43,103 nucleotides of DNA from a virus. The stretch spans positions 1-43,103 of IMG/VR virus record IMGVR_UViG_3300009154_004367; one strand, written 5' to 3'. This document shows, piece by piece, positions 1-5,877 of the stretch. Every line of letters begins with the position of its first letter. The stretch's first letter is position 1. A program made the translations under genes and the position numbers. The notes beneath the pieces were generated by a model, which saw only the letters and a program-made list of their open reading frames with translations, made no database searches and was not told the origin of the DNA.

Positions 1-97
1 TAAAGGACTAAAGCAACCCTTGAAACAACAGAAGGATTATACTCATTCTTATAGATGTAGTCAATAGGTATTTCTACTCATTCATATGAATAACAAA

Positions 98-163
98 TAG
101 TGGGTGTGCCGCTTGTGAAACCGTCCACTATACTCACCGCAGCACCTCCAAAGGTGCTATACT
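98..163 (+). promoter_or_regulatory. Hairpin plus extended -10 promoter module (copy 1)
   Basis: Seen: TAGTGG at 98-103 pairs with CCACTA at 125-130, enclosing the conserved core TGTGCCGCTTGTG. Downstream is TGCTATACT, an extended -10 box (TG-n-TATACT, -10 at 158-163). It lies 40 bp before the ATG at 203 and belongs to a family of similar modules found throughout the first 10 kb. Inference: it punctuates operons and drives the gene at 203. Confidence 0.6.
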
Positions 164-202
164 GTAAGTTCAATCAAGCACTGACTCTAAACTTTTCTCA
201 TT

Positions 203-628
203 ATGACTCTTACTTTCCCCCGTATTCAAGCAGGCGAATATCAAATCAATGACGGTCATAAAATGCTAGGTTATATAATCAAAAAATCGGCAAGCAAGTG
301 GCTAATGTATAAGTGCAGCAATGCTTCAATGCTGGGTAATCCAATCTCTGTGAAGAAAACTCTGAAAGAGATTAAACTTGATGCAGGTTGTATGATTGGC
401 TCTAGCCCTGCTCCAGTTGTTGAGCTTGACGAGAATAGTGCTGAACTGGATTCTCTGCTCAAAGATGTGATGTCGGAGCAGCCTGATAAGTATGCGATTA
501 TGAAGGAAATGCTTGAGACTGATTATGTTATCAAGCTCAATGAGTATGAACTCACCGAGGATGGTCTAGAAGAAGTGAAAGCTCCTTTCAGCAACTTCCT
601 TACCCCCGAAGAAGCAGCAGCTCTCTGA
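203..628 (+). CDS. Hypothetical protein, 141 aa
   Basis: An open frame of 141 codons starting with ATG behind TTTTCTCATT, with no Shine-Dalgarno sequence, as for most genes of this arm. The N-terminal half is mixed beta/basic; the C-terminal half is acidic and helical, with many Glu and Asp. No domain was recognised. It is followed directly by a terminator-like hairpin, so it probably forms a single-gene unit driven by the promoter module ending at 163. Confidence 0.8.
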   Translation: MTLTFPRIQAGEYQINDGHKMLGYIIKKSASKWLMYKCSNASMLGNPISVKKTLKEIKLDAGCMIGSSPAPVVELDENSAELDSLLKDVMSEQPDKYAIMKEMLETDYVIKLNEYELTEDGLEEVKAPFSNFLTPEEAAAL

Positions 629-637
629 TACTCTCCT

Positions 638-669
638 GGAGGCATCCTACGGTGCCTCCTTATATTATA
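638..669 (+). terminator. Intrinsic terminator-like hairpin
   Basis: GGAGGCA (638-644) pairs perfectly with TGCCTCC (653-659) around an 8-nt loop and is followed by TTATATTAT. It sits 9 bp after the stop codon of the gene ending at 628. The U-tract is imperfect. Confidence 0.6.
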
Positions 670-696
670 CCCCATTCCATTACCAGAAAACGAACA

Positions 697-852
697 ATGA
701 CTGAAGTTAATCTTAATCAGCTTACGCACGAACAACTAGAAATGATCGCAGAAGATGCGGAAGATTTTCTGAATGACCGAGACATTGAGTTGACTTCTCA
801 TTCTTATGGGAATATCATCCTTCAAGCACAGAAACACGGATTTAAAGTATGA
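697..852 (+). CDS. Hypothetical protein, 51 aa
   Basis: The ATG at 697 (protein start MTEVNLNQLTHEQLEM) was chosen over an upstream in-frame ATG at 652, because 652 lies within the terminator hairpin and the intervening residues look non-coding. The protein is acidic and mostly helical. Its stop overlaps the next start (ATGA at 849-852), suggesting translational coupling. Function unknown. Confidence 0.72.
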   Translation: MTEVNLNQLTHEQLEMIAEDAEDFLNDRDIELTSHSYGNIILQAQKHGFKV

Positions 853-1112
853 TTTCTGAAACTCACCTACTTCAAAAGTCTGCCGGAAAAGCAGGCGAAA
901 TACTCCAAGTAATTGATTGGTATGATGATTTAAAGTTTATTCAAATCTTTAAGCATCTTTACTTATTGGATGGAGGTAATGATGAGATTTTAATGAGGCA
1001 CTGGATTCACACTCCAAATACTCATCTTCAATCTAAAGTTCCCGCAAACTTGATTACTACCGAACAGGGTATTCAAGATGTTCTAGACTATATTCTTTAT
1101 CTTTCTCACTGA
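849..1112 (+). CDS. Hypothetical protein, 87 aa
   Basis: The start overlaps the previous stop by 4 bp (ATGA). The protein is mixed alpha/beta with aromatic-rich stretches (WYDDLKFIQIFKHLYLL). No family recognised. It is the second gene of a run with 697-852 and 1116-1382. Confidence 0.75.
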   Translation: MISETHLLQKSAGKAGEILQVIDWYDDLKFIQIFKHLYLLDGGNDEILMRHWIHTPNTHLQSKVPANLITTEQGIQDVLDYILYLSH

Positions 1113-1115
1113 ATT

Positions 1116-1382
1116 ATGACGCTCTACACGATTCAAATTCGTGGTTCTGGTTCTATTCTATCTGAACTTGTATGCACTTATCAAAGTTTGGCGGAAATTA
1201 CACACATTCTTGATAGAGCAGAACCTTACAGGGTTTTTGAGTATAAAATAAGTTCTTCTGGTGGTTGCGTTTATTCCCCTAAATTATTTCCATTTCACTG
1301 TGAAAAACTTGTGACTGAATTTGATTGGGATAAAGAATACATTCCACCTAAATTTCAGTTTGAGGATGAAACAGACACCTGA
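1116..1382 (+). CDS. Hypothetical protein, 88 aa
   Basis: Starts 3 bp after the previous stop. The sequence begins MTLYTIQIRGSGSILSELV and contains several predicted beta strands and a Cys-poor core; function not recognised. Its 3' end runs up to a hairpin/promoter module (1389-1430) that serves the pentapeptide gene. Confidence 0.75.
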   Translation: MTLYTIQIRGSGSILSELVCTYQSLAEITHILDRAEPYRVFEYKISSSGGCVYSPKLFPFHCEKLVTEFDWDKEYIPPKFQFEDETDT

Positions 1383-1388
1383 ACAACT

Positions 1389-1430
1389 GGCACACTGTCT
1401 CTTGAGTCTCGGTGTGCCTGATGCTATGAT
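1389..1430 (+). promoter_or_regulatory. Inverted-arm hairpin plus extended -10 (copy A of a 48-bp direct repeat)
   Basis: GGCACAC (1389-1395) pairs with GTGTGCC (1412-1418) and is followed by TGCTATGAT (-10 at 1425-1430). The 48 bp at 1389-1436 are repeated exactly at 1879-1926. In both copies the -10 ends 25 bp before an ATG (1456 and 1946). The arms use the same heptamers as the other modules, in reverse order. Confidence 0.6.
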
Positions 1431-1455
1431 GACTTCATTACCAAACGAACTTCAA

Positions 1456-1872
1456 ATGAAAATCAACGGATACGAAATCAAACCCGGTGCTAATCTTGAG
1501 GATGCTAACCTTGAGGGTGCTGAACTTAGGGGTGCTAACCTTGTGGGTGCTAACCTTGAGGGTGCTAACCTTGAGGGTGCTAACCTTGAGGGTGCTTACC
1601 TTGTGGGTGCTAACCTTGAGGATGCTAACCTTGTGGGTGCTTACCTTAGGGGTGCTGAACTTAGGGGTGCTTACCTTAGGGGTGCTAATCTTCGGGGTGC
1701 TAACCTTGTGGGTGCTAACCTTAGGGGTGCTAACCTTCTGTATACTAACTTAATTGGAACCATTCTTGAGAAAAAAGAAGAACCTCAAGATGATAAAGAC
1801 CTCAAGATTAAAGAACTTGAAGAAGAACTTAAGAAATATAAAGATACACTTAAGGCCCTACTGGACACTTGA
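1456..1872 (+). CDS. Pentapeptide-repeat protein with C-terminal coiled coil
   Basis: About 18 consecutive A(N/E/Y)L(E/R/V)G pentapeptides follow a short N-terminus (MKINGYEIKP). A charged helix ends the protein (KELEEELKKYKDTLKALL), probably a coiled coil. Pentapeptide proteins fold as right-handed quadrilateral beta helices; some mimic DNA and act on gyrase, but no such role can be claimed here. At DNA level this is a 15-bp tandem repeat (unit like GGTGCTAACCTTGAG). Start choice: the frame is open upstream to 1366 or 1321, but that stretch is the promoter module also found at 1879, and 1456 has the same spacing to its -10 as the next gene. If 1366 is used the protein is 168 aa. Confidence 0.85.
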   Translation: MKINGYEIKPGANLEDANLEGAELRGANLVGANLEGANLEGANLEGAYLVGANLEDANLVGAYLRGAELRGAYLRGANLRGANLVGANLRGANLLYTNLIGTILEKKEEPQDDKDLKIKELEEELKKYKDTLKALLDT

Positions 1873-1878
1873 AGAACC

Positions 1879-1920
1879 GGCACACTGTCTCTTGAGTCTC
1901 GGTGTGCCTGATGCTATGAT
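1879..1920 (+). promoter_or_regulatory. Inverted-arm hairpin plus extended -10 (copy B of a 48-bp direct repeat)
   Basis: Exact duplicate of the element at 1389: GGCACAC (1879-1885), GTGTGCC (1902-1908), TGCTATGAT (-10 at 1915-1920). It begins 7 bp after the pentapeptide stop and lies 25 bp before the ATG at 1946. Inference: promoter for the run 1946-2606. Confidence 0.6.
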
Positions 1921-1945
1921 GACTTCGTAACCGCAAAGAACTATT

Positions 1946-2104
1946 ATGAAACTCACAGAAAAGGAAAAAATCCAAGAGTGCATTTCTGAACTTCGATTTA
2001 TTAGTAAAGGACTATTTGTTAAAGGGGACTATCATTGGCATTTAAATCTAAAAAATGTCTCCGATAGACTATCATCCATTCTTGAAAAAACTGAGGAGAT
2101 TTGA
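1946..2104 (+). CDS. Hypothetical small protein, 52 aa
   Basis: Begins MKLTEKEKIQECISELRF and ends EKTEEI. Helical, charged; no family recognised. It is supported by the promoter module just upstream and by the tight junction with the next gene (stop at 2102-2104, next ATG at 2106). Confidence 0.65.
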   Translation: MKLTEKEKIQECISELRFISKGLFVKGDYHWHLNLKNVSDRLSSILEKTEEI

Positions 2105-2105
2105 A

Positions 2106-2363
2106 ATGCTTACTGGTGATGACCTACTTAAAAAAGTCCAAAGTCTAGAAACTCATACTAGAGTTGTTCCTGTTGAACTCGCAAAGTTTCTTTCACAAGA
2201 AGTTTGCAAAGACCTAGACTACGATGAAATCTACAAACTTGCCGAAGAAGCAATGTCCCGTAGGTTTATGAGAAAGTATAATGTAAAGTCTCTCTGTGAA
2301 GAATACGGAGAGAGGTATGACTATGTTTTTCTTCACAATCGAATTGACCCATTAAATGTTTAA
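2106..2363 (+). CDS. Hypothetical protein, 85 aa
   Basis: The ATG at 2106 (MLTGDDLLKKVQSLETHT) directly follows the upstream stop. A longer in-frame start at 2055 would overlap the upstream gene by 50 bp and was rejected. It is a helical protein ending in a motif rich in Tyr and acids (CEEYGERYDYVFL). A short copy of that motif (EYGERYD) recurs out of frame at 2605. Function unknown. Confidence 0.72.
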   Translation: MLTGDDLLKKVQSLETHTRVVPVELAKFLSQEVCKDLDYDEIYKLAEEAMSRRFMRKYNVKSLCEEYGERYDYVFLHNRIDPLNV

Positions 2364-2369
2364 AACAAA

Positions 2370-2606
2370 ATGTACGCACAAGACGCAAGAAACAAAACTG
2401 TTTGCAACTCTCAACTTTTCAAATTTATTATGGAAGATATTGAGATAGCAGTTCAAAATGAGAAGTTTGAGATTACTATGAACAATATTGATGACTTCAG
2501 AGAATGGACCCCACTTGGTACTGCTATTGTTGGGGTGTTGAGAACAAGAGGATTTGAAGTGGATGTATGTAAATACTCTTATATTACAACTATTTCTTGG
2601 GTGTGA
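2370..2606 (+). CDS. Hypothetical phage small protein, 78 aa
   Basis: Begins MYAQDARNKT and ends with a Gly-Phe-x-Val strand and TTISWV. This layout (helical start, then a GF.V......ISW end) is common among small phage proteins of unknown role. It has a non-SD start (AACAAAATG). It is the last gene before the TnpB fossil. Confidence 0.75.
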   Translation: MYAQDARNKTVCNSQLFKFIMEDIEIAVQNEKFEITMNNIDDFREWTPLGTAIVGVLRTRGFEVDVCKYSYITTISWV

Positions 2607-2628
2607 ATACGGAGAACGTTACGATTGA
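2605..2628 (+). pseudogene. Remnant of a paralogue of the 2106-2363 protein
   Basis: In the frame starting at 2605 the sequence reads E-Y-G-E-R-Y-D-stop, preceded by a Cys codon. This matches the C-terminal motif C-E-E-Y-G-E-R-Y-D-Y of the gene at 2106-2363. It lies out of frame just past the stop at 2606 and 4 bp before the TnpB fossil. Short, so chance or convergent similarity is possible. Confidence 0.4.
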
Positions 2629-2631
2629 AAA

Positions 2632-2814
2632 TTACTTAACTTCACAGTTTAAGTTTCCTGCTTCAACGGAATTGCCTCTGGAACTCACTTCCTTTGGTCT
2701 TACATTACCTCCACAGGCATAGACGGTATTTCCTACCGCAAGAATATTCTTTGCCGCATTAAGGTCCCTATCGTGATGAGCACCACAATACAGACACTTC
2801 TTCAACTGCCACAT
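2632..2814 (-). pseudogene. tnpB: C-terminal fragment of an IS200/IS605-type TnpB (OrfB)
   Basis: On the minus strand this encodes CLYCGAHHDRDLNAAKNI, the last zinc-binding Cys pair and the RuvC III segment (HDRDLNAAKNI) typical of TnpB. It is followed by the usual tail with ACGGNVRP. Reading upstream in frame past 2814 gives about 15 further plausible residues (to about 2858) and then nothing like the rest of TnpB. Intact TnpB proteins are about 350-400 aa, so only the last sixth remains. It lies opposite to all neighbouring genes. Inference: a decayed insertion of a transposon encoding an RNA-guided nuclease. Confidence 0.85.
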
Positions 2815-2840
2815 AAGACAGTCAAATCCATTAAAATCTC

Positions 2841-2848
2841 TGTATAAT
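2841..2848 (+). promoter_or_regulatory. -10 box upstream of the gene at 2874
   Basis: A perfect TATAAT at 2843-2848, preceded by TG, 25 bp before the ATG at 2874. No good -35 was found. The -10 to ATG spacing equals that of several other genes in this arm. Confidence 0.45.
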
Positions 2849-2873
2849 ATCTTTGTAGTTAAAAACTTCCACT

Positions 2874-3074
2874 ATGATTAACCAATCCTTTGTAGTTAAA
2901 GATTTTGAGAATGAAGAGACTTATGAGTTTTATCTAATCAGTGAGAATAACTGGTTGGGTAAGCGAGGAGATAAAGAAGTTAAACTAGAACAACAAGATG
3001 TTGAGGGGCATTATGACTACTTCACCTCTCACTGGCAGGATTATGATGTGACGCTTCTGGAACCGGCACAGTAA
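2874..3074 (+). CDS. Hypothetical protein, 66 aa
   Basis: Begins MINQSFVVKDFENEETYEF; acidic, mostly beta, Trp/Tyr-rich C-terminal half (HYDYFTSHWQDYDV). No family recognised. Its last codons lie within the next hairpin/promoter module, so the C-terminus (LLEPAQ) is encoded by regulatory DNA. Confidence 0.72.
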   Translation: MINQSFVVKDFENEETYEFYLISENNWLGKRGDKEVKLEQQDVEGHYDYFTSHWQDYDVTLLEPAQ

Positions 3075-3104
3075 ACGAGCACGGGCTCCAAAATGTGCTA
3101 TTCT
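3059..3104 (+). promoter_or_regulatory. Degenerate promoter module with TGCTATTCT
   Basis: Contains GGAACCGGCACAGTAAACGA, matching the right half of the other modules, and the extended -10 TGCTATTCT (-10 at 3099-3104) followed by AGAGGA. The left hairpin arm is degenerate because it lies in the coding end of the preceding gene. Confidence 0.55.
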
Positions 3105-3193
3105 AGAGGAATCAACCAACTACTTTCTTATCATTGGAGTTGCCCGACACTTTAATGACAATCATTCAACAAACATTCACACATTAAAATAGT

Positions 3194-3508
3194 ATGATTA
3201 ATCTAAACAACCTATCTAAGAAAGAAATTCTTGAACTTGAAAAACAACTTCAAGAATACAAGAAAACAGAAAAGTTTTTAACTGGATACAAAGTGACTTT
3301 TTGTGTGAAGTTCAATCCAGAAACTCATAAAGAAAGCGACCTTAACGACACTGAATCATTTGGTGATTGGTTGTGTGATGTTATTCCAAAGGAAATCATT
3401 GGGTCATTTAATCTTAAAAAACCAGAATCAGTAAGTCTTTTTAATGTTGAAGAAATGATCGAGGAAGATGAGAAGTATTGGAAATGTTGGACTGAGTGGG
3501 ATAACTGA
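3194..3508 (+). CDS. Hypothetical protein, 104 aa
   Basis: Starts with a helix (MINLNNLSKKEILELEKQL) and continues with a more globular acidic part. No domain recognised. First gene after the promoter module at 3059-3104, with a 90-nt leader in which nothing was identified. Confidence 0.78.
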   Translation: MINLNNLSKKEILELEKQLQEYKKTEKFLTGYKVTFCVKFNPETHKESDLNDTESFGDWLCDVIPKEIIGSFNLKKPESVSLFNVEEMIEEDEKYWKCWTEWDN

Positions 3509-3540
3509 AATGATTACTGATCCAACAACCTCAAAAAGCA

Positions 3541-3762
3541 ATGACTCAACAACTCTCTGACGCTACGATTCATAAACTTGCTGATGCTCTAACTGCGGAT
3601 GCGATTAAGTATCTTGAAACTGATGAAGAAGTTATTGAAACTTTGGTAAGTGTAATTGATAGGTTTCTAATTGACCGAATGGGACAGATGGATGATATTC
3701 TTTTGAATGAACTGTCTATTCAGATTCTTGAGAAAATCAACATCACTCCTGTTAACAAATGA
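3541..3762 (+). CDS. Hypothetical acidic helical protein, 73 aa
   Basis: Sequence MTQQLSDATIHKLADALTAD and onward is all helical and acidic, ending KINITPVNK. The layout resembles the proteins at 6525 and 6839 (short helices around an Asp/Asn-Met core), but kinship is not certain. Its stop overlaps the next ATG (ATGA at 3759). Confidence 0.75.
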   Translation: MTQQLSDATIHKLADALTADAIKYLETDEEVIETLVSVIDRFLIDRMGQMDDILLNELSIQILEKINITPVNK

Positions 3763-4022
3763 CTAATTCAAATCTTTCCAAGATTAAACCAAAGTTAAGA
3801 ACGACTGGGCGAGTATCTGGAAACTTTGGTAGAAATCGGGTAAAAGCAAACTCTCCACTTCAAACTATTGGTGAAACTAAAGGTGCGGTAGGCAATCTAC
3901 CAACGCAAGATGATTACCTTGCTAGATTGTATCACGCATTTGATTCAACTACCGATGTGAAGCTCAAAAAGTTTATTTACAGTCAGATTCGCCAAATCCT
4001 AATCCAACAGGGTAAGTGGTAA
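3759..4022 (+). CDS. Hypothetical basic protein, 87 aa
   Basis: Coupled to the previous gene through ATGA. The N-terminal half is basic and Gly/Asn/Ser-rich, probably disordered (KPKLRTTGRVSGNFGRNRVK). The C-terminal half is helical (DDYLARLYHAF, KLKKFIYSQIRQILIQQ). It could bind nucleic acid, but this is only inferred from charge. Confidence 0.75.
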   Translation: MTNSNLSKIKPKLRTTGRVSGNFGRNRVKANSPLQTIGETKGAVGNLPTQDDYLARLYHAFDSTTDVKLKKFIYSQIRQILIQQGKW

Positions 4023-4043
4023 TCTAGGTATAACGAATAGTGG

Positions 4044-4102
4044 GTGTGCCACTTGTGGAACTGGCACACTAAACGGGCACAGCCCTGAAAATGTGGTACT
4101 CT
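4044..4102 (+). promoter_or_regulatory. Hairpin plus extended -10 promoter module
   Basis: GTGTGCCA (4044-4051) pairs with TGGCACAC (4062-4069). The conserved TAAACGGGCAC follows, then TGGTACTCT (-10 TACTCT at 4097-4102) and the conserved leader start GAGTGGAGGGG. It ends the run 3194-4022 and precedes the membrane-protein run 4157-5097. Confidence 0.65.
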
Positions 4103-4156
4103 AGATGAGTGGAGGGGCTCTGGCGCCTTACTACAGTTCACTTAACTAAATCAAAA

Positions 4157-4324
4157 ATGATTACTCAAGTCGTTCAGTATAAAAATCTTGATGCAGTTTA
4201 TCAGAATCAACTTCCTCAAGATATTTGCGCCGAACAAATGGTTTATGTTGTGAAAGATAATAAAAACACTGTAAAATCTATTACGACTTCTGTTCTTGCT
4301 GCTATTCAAAAGACGCAAAAATGA
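4157..4324 (+). CDS. Hypothetical protein, 55 aa
   Basis: The ATG at 4157 (MITQVVQYKNLDAVYQNQLP) was chosen; an in-frame GTG at 4109 lies within the 5' leader of the promoter module. The protein ends with a basic helix (LAAIQKTQK). Its stop is coupled to the next start (ATGA at 4321). Function unknown. Confidence 0.7.
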   Translation: MITQVVQYKNLDAVYQNQLPQDICAEQMVYVVKDNKNTVKSITTSVLAAIQKTQK

Positions 4325-4437
4325 CTTTGATTGATATTGTAGCTATACTTGCCTGTTTAGGCGCTGCGATATTTGCTATATCTGTTATCTATAATACGAT
4401 TCTAAACTACTCCGACAACGCAACTCACCTCAAATGA
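4321..4437 (+). CDS. Single-pass membrane miniprotein, 38 aa
   Basis: Overlaps its neighbours by ATGA on both sides. It encodes one hydrophobic segment (residues about 4-25, IDIVAILACLGAAIFAISVI) and a short polar tail. First of three membrane-type small proteins in this run. Role unknown; phage membrane miniproteins can act in superinfection exclusion or lysis control, but nothing here decides that. Confidence 0.65.
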   Translation: MTLIDIVAILACLGAAIFAISVIYNTILNYSDNATHLK

Positions 4438-4649
4438 ATAACACTTTTTCTCTCACTTCTAACTACGGCCACGTTCACATCGGTTTTCTTTACATTGGCT
4501 GGAACAATGTTGTTTATCCTAATGCTAATGCGATTGATTGTGGTGAGGAGTTGTTCGGTATTGGTATCGGACGATTCTATGCTGGTTGTTATTCTGGTTC
4601 TGGCTGGTGTGCTGGTTTTCTGAATGAATATGGTTGTCTCCCTGACTGA
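4434..4649 (+). CDS. Gly/Tyr/Cys-rich hypothetical protein, 71 aa
   Basis: Coupled by ATGA to the membrane miniprotein upstream. Rich in Gly, Tyr and Asn with four Cys (IDCGEE, AGCYSGSGWCAGF, YGCLPD); aromatic and beta-like. No family recognised. The Cys could form disulphides if the protein is exported, though no signal peptide is evident. Confidence 0.65.
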   Translation: MNNTFSLTSNYGHVHIGFLYIGWNNVVYPNANAIDCGEELFGIGIGRFYAGCYSGSGWCAGFLNEYGCLPD

Positions 4650-4687
4650 TTAACTCTTACATACTCACTTATTTTAGAGGTAACACT

Positions 4688-4936
4688 ATGTATTCTGACG
4701 ATTCTCTCGCCGACAAGTTGTTTTCTGCTTTTGTTTTTGTTGGCGTTCCTCTCATTGTTGTAACCATCATAATCGCTACTCCTATTGCTAACTGGTATTC
4801 CGCAGGAGTGGAACAAAAAACAATCAACACTCAATGTGGAACTAACTACTCTCAACTTGATGTTCTGACGAGTAGCAAAAGCCTAACTGAACTCTGCCGC
4901 ATCAAGAATCAATCCATCACTCTGAATCAAAAATGA
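4688..4936 (+). CDS. Membrane-anchored small protein, 82 aa
   Basis: Preceded by AGAGGT at 4675-4680, one of the few Shine-Dalgarno-like sites in this arm. A hydrophobic segment at about residues 12-34 (LFSAFVFVGVPLIVVTIIIA) is followed by a polar domain of about 45 residues with two Cys (TQCGTN, LCRIKN). Probably an N-terminally anchored inner-membrane protein. Its stop overlaps the next ATG. Confidence 0.72.
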   Translation: MYSDDSLADKLFSAFVFVGVPLIVVTIIIATPIANWYSAGVEQKTINTQCGTNYSQLDVLTSSKSLTELCRIKNQSITLNQK

Positions 4937-5097
4937 ACTTTAGTCAAACTCTCACAGTATTGTTTATTGGCTTGAAGCTCACTAGCTTTATTGCTTGGCC
5001 TTGGGTATGGGTTCTTTCTCCACTTTGGATTCCTCTTGCATTTGGCCTTTTTCTCAAGTTTCTTTCTTGGTTGCTTGGTCTCATCAGTAAAGATTGA
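4933..5097 (+). CDS. Two-segment membrane miniprotein, 54 aa
   Basis: Starts in the ATGA of the previous gene. It encodes two hydrophobic stretches rich in Trp, Leu and Phe (about residues 5-25 and 27-49) with a Lys-Asp tail. Role unknown. Its size and topology fit phage membrane effectors in general, but no family was recognised. Confidence 0.65.
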   Translation: MNFSQTLTVLFIGLKLTSFIAWPWVWVLSPLWIPLAFGLFLKFLSWLLGLISKD

Positions 5098-5110
5098 GAC
5101 TCACTAGCCC

Positions 5111-5169
5111 GTGTGCCAGTTGTGGAACCGGCACACTAAACGGGCACGACCCTGAAAATGTGGTATTCT
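5111..5169 (+). promoter_or_regulatory. Hairpin plus extended -10 promoter module
   Basis: GTGTGCC (5111-5117) pairs with GGCACAC (5130-5136). Inside, GTT-GTGG-AAC adds three base pairs, which replace the TT/AA of other copies. The conserved TAAACGGGCACG is followed by TGGTATTCT (-10 at 5164-5169), AGAGGAGTGGA, and a small leader hairpin GGGCGC-TA-GCGTCCC. Confidence 0.7.
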
Positions 5170-5274
5170 AGAGGAGTGGAAGGGCGCTAGCGTCCCGATA
5201 CGATTAGATAAAGCAACGGCAGCGGCTTAAAATAGACTCCTTTCATTTGTTCTTTCCTTCATTACTTAATCAAA

Positions 5275-5457
5275 ATGGCTGTTGTTCTGAATCCTGATTT
5301 CGGTAATCGTGAAGTCGCAGTTGCGCTGGGTGTGCGTATGCTGAAGAACCCTACTGTTTCTATGACCGACATTCTGAACTTCATTGATAATGAAGTTCTC
5401 GTGAATGTTCCCGATGAAGATGTAGAGGCTATTGATGAGGTTGCTCTCGCAGTCTGA
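5275..5457 (+). CDS. Hypothetical protein, 60 aa
   Basis: MAVVLNPDFGNREVAVALGV and onward; acidic C-terminus (DEDVEAIDEVALAV). Compact alpha/beta appearance; no family recognised. First gene after the module at 5111-5169, with a 100-nt leader. A 140-codon antisense frame here is a shadow. Confidence 0.75.
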   Translation: MAVVLNPDFGNREVAVALGVRMLKNPTVSMTDILNFIDNEVLVNVPDEDVEAIDEVALAV

Positions 5458-5499
5458 AATTAAGTTTAGTTCATTTTTCACCATTCTTTTTTTAACACA

Positions 5500-5727
5500 A
5501 TGCAAAATCAAATGCCTGAAACTCTCGCTGATTTCATTCTTCTGCTGACTGCTGCTAAAGAAAAGTATGGTAATCTGAAAGTTCGCTACGTTTTCGAATC
5601 TGGTAATGTTGGTGATAGTGATGAGTATAATGAGTTTGAAGATATTGTGATTGCTGGAGGTGTTGAATCTCTTGTTCGCAGTAATCAATCTTCGGATAAT
5701 GAGCGTTATTTCCTGTTTGTGAGATAA
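5500..5727 (+). CDS. Hypothetical protein, 75 aa
   Basis: MQNQMPETLADFILLLTAAK and onward; an in-frame ATG at 5512 is an alternative start. The alpha/beta pattern ends in a strand (NERYFLFV). A 28-bp tandem duplication (5695-5750) sets the stop. Without the second copy the protein would end FVNR instead of FVR, so the C-terminus has recently changed by a residue or two. Confidence 0.75.
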   Translation: MQNQMPETLADFILLLTAAKEKYGNLKVRYVFESGNVGDSDEYNEFEDIVIAGGVESLVRSNQSSDNERYFLFVR

Positions 5728-5750
5728 TGAGCGTTATTTCCTGTTTGTGA
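5695..5750 (+). repeat. Perfect 28-bp tandem duplication
   Basis: The 28 bp at 5695-5722 (beginning GATAATGAGCGTTATTTCCT) are repeated without change at 5723-5750. The first copy is coding; the second is mostly past the stop it creates. No divergence, hence recent or a sequencing/assembly artefact. Confidence 0.9.
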
Positions 5751-5771
5751 ATCGTTGATATAAAATATAAC

Positions 5772-5833
5772 AGTGGGCCAGTCGTGGAACTGGTCCACTA
5801 GCACTCCCAAAGCGCCGTAGAACGTGCTATGAT
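5772..5833 (+). promoter_or_regulatory. Promoter module with a compensated hairpin stem
   Basis: AGTGGGCCAGT (5772-5782) pairs with ACTGGTCCACT (5789-5799), an 11-bp stem with one G-U pair around CGTGGA. The stem sequence differs from the other modules but pairing is kept. The extended -10 is TGCTATGAT (5828-5833), 44 bp before the ATG at 5878. Confidence 0.65.
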
Positions 5834-5877
5834 GAACGGGAAGTTCAAAAGCGAAAACCTAAAAAGTTTTTTTAACA

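Noticed and set aside
1487-1753. Frame of LTLRVLTLWVL repeats
   Set aside because: Out-of-frame reading of the 15-bp pentapeptide DNA repeat.
4044-4069. Classical intrinsic terminator at the module hairpins
   Set aside because: No U-tract follows the stem (TAAACGGGCAC instead), so the hairpins are reported as part of a regulatory module without a firm terminator call.
4109-4156. GTG-initiated N-terminal extension of the gene at 4157
   Set aside because: It lies in the conserved leader sequence of the promoter module, and the residues look non-coding.
5266-5688. Minus-strand open frame of 140 codons
   Set aside because: It covers two + strand genes and their gap, is low-complexity (Asn/Ile/Phe), and has no recognisable feature.
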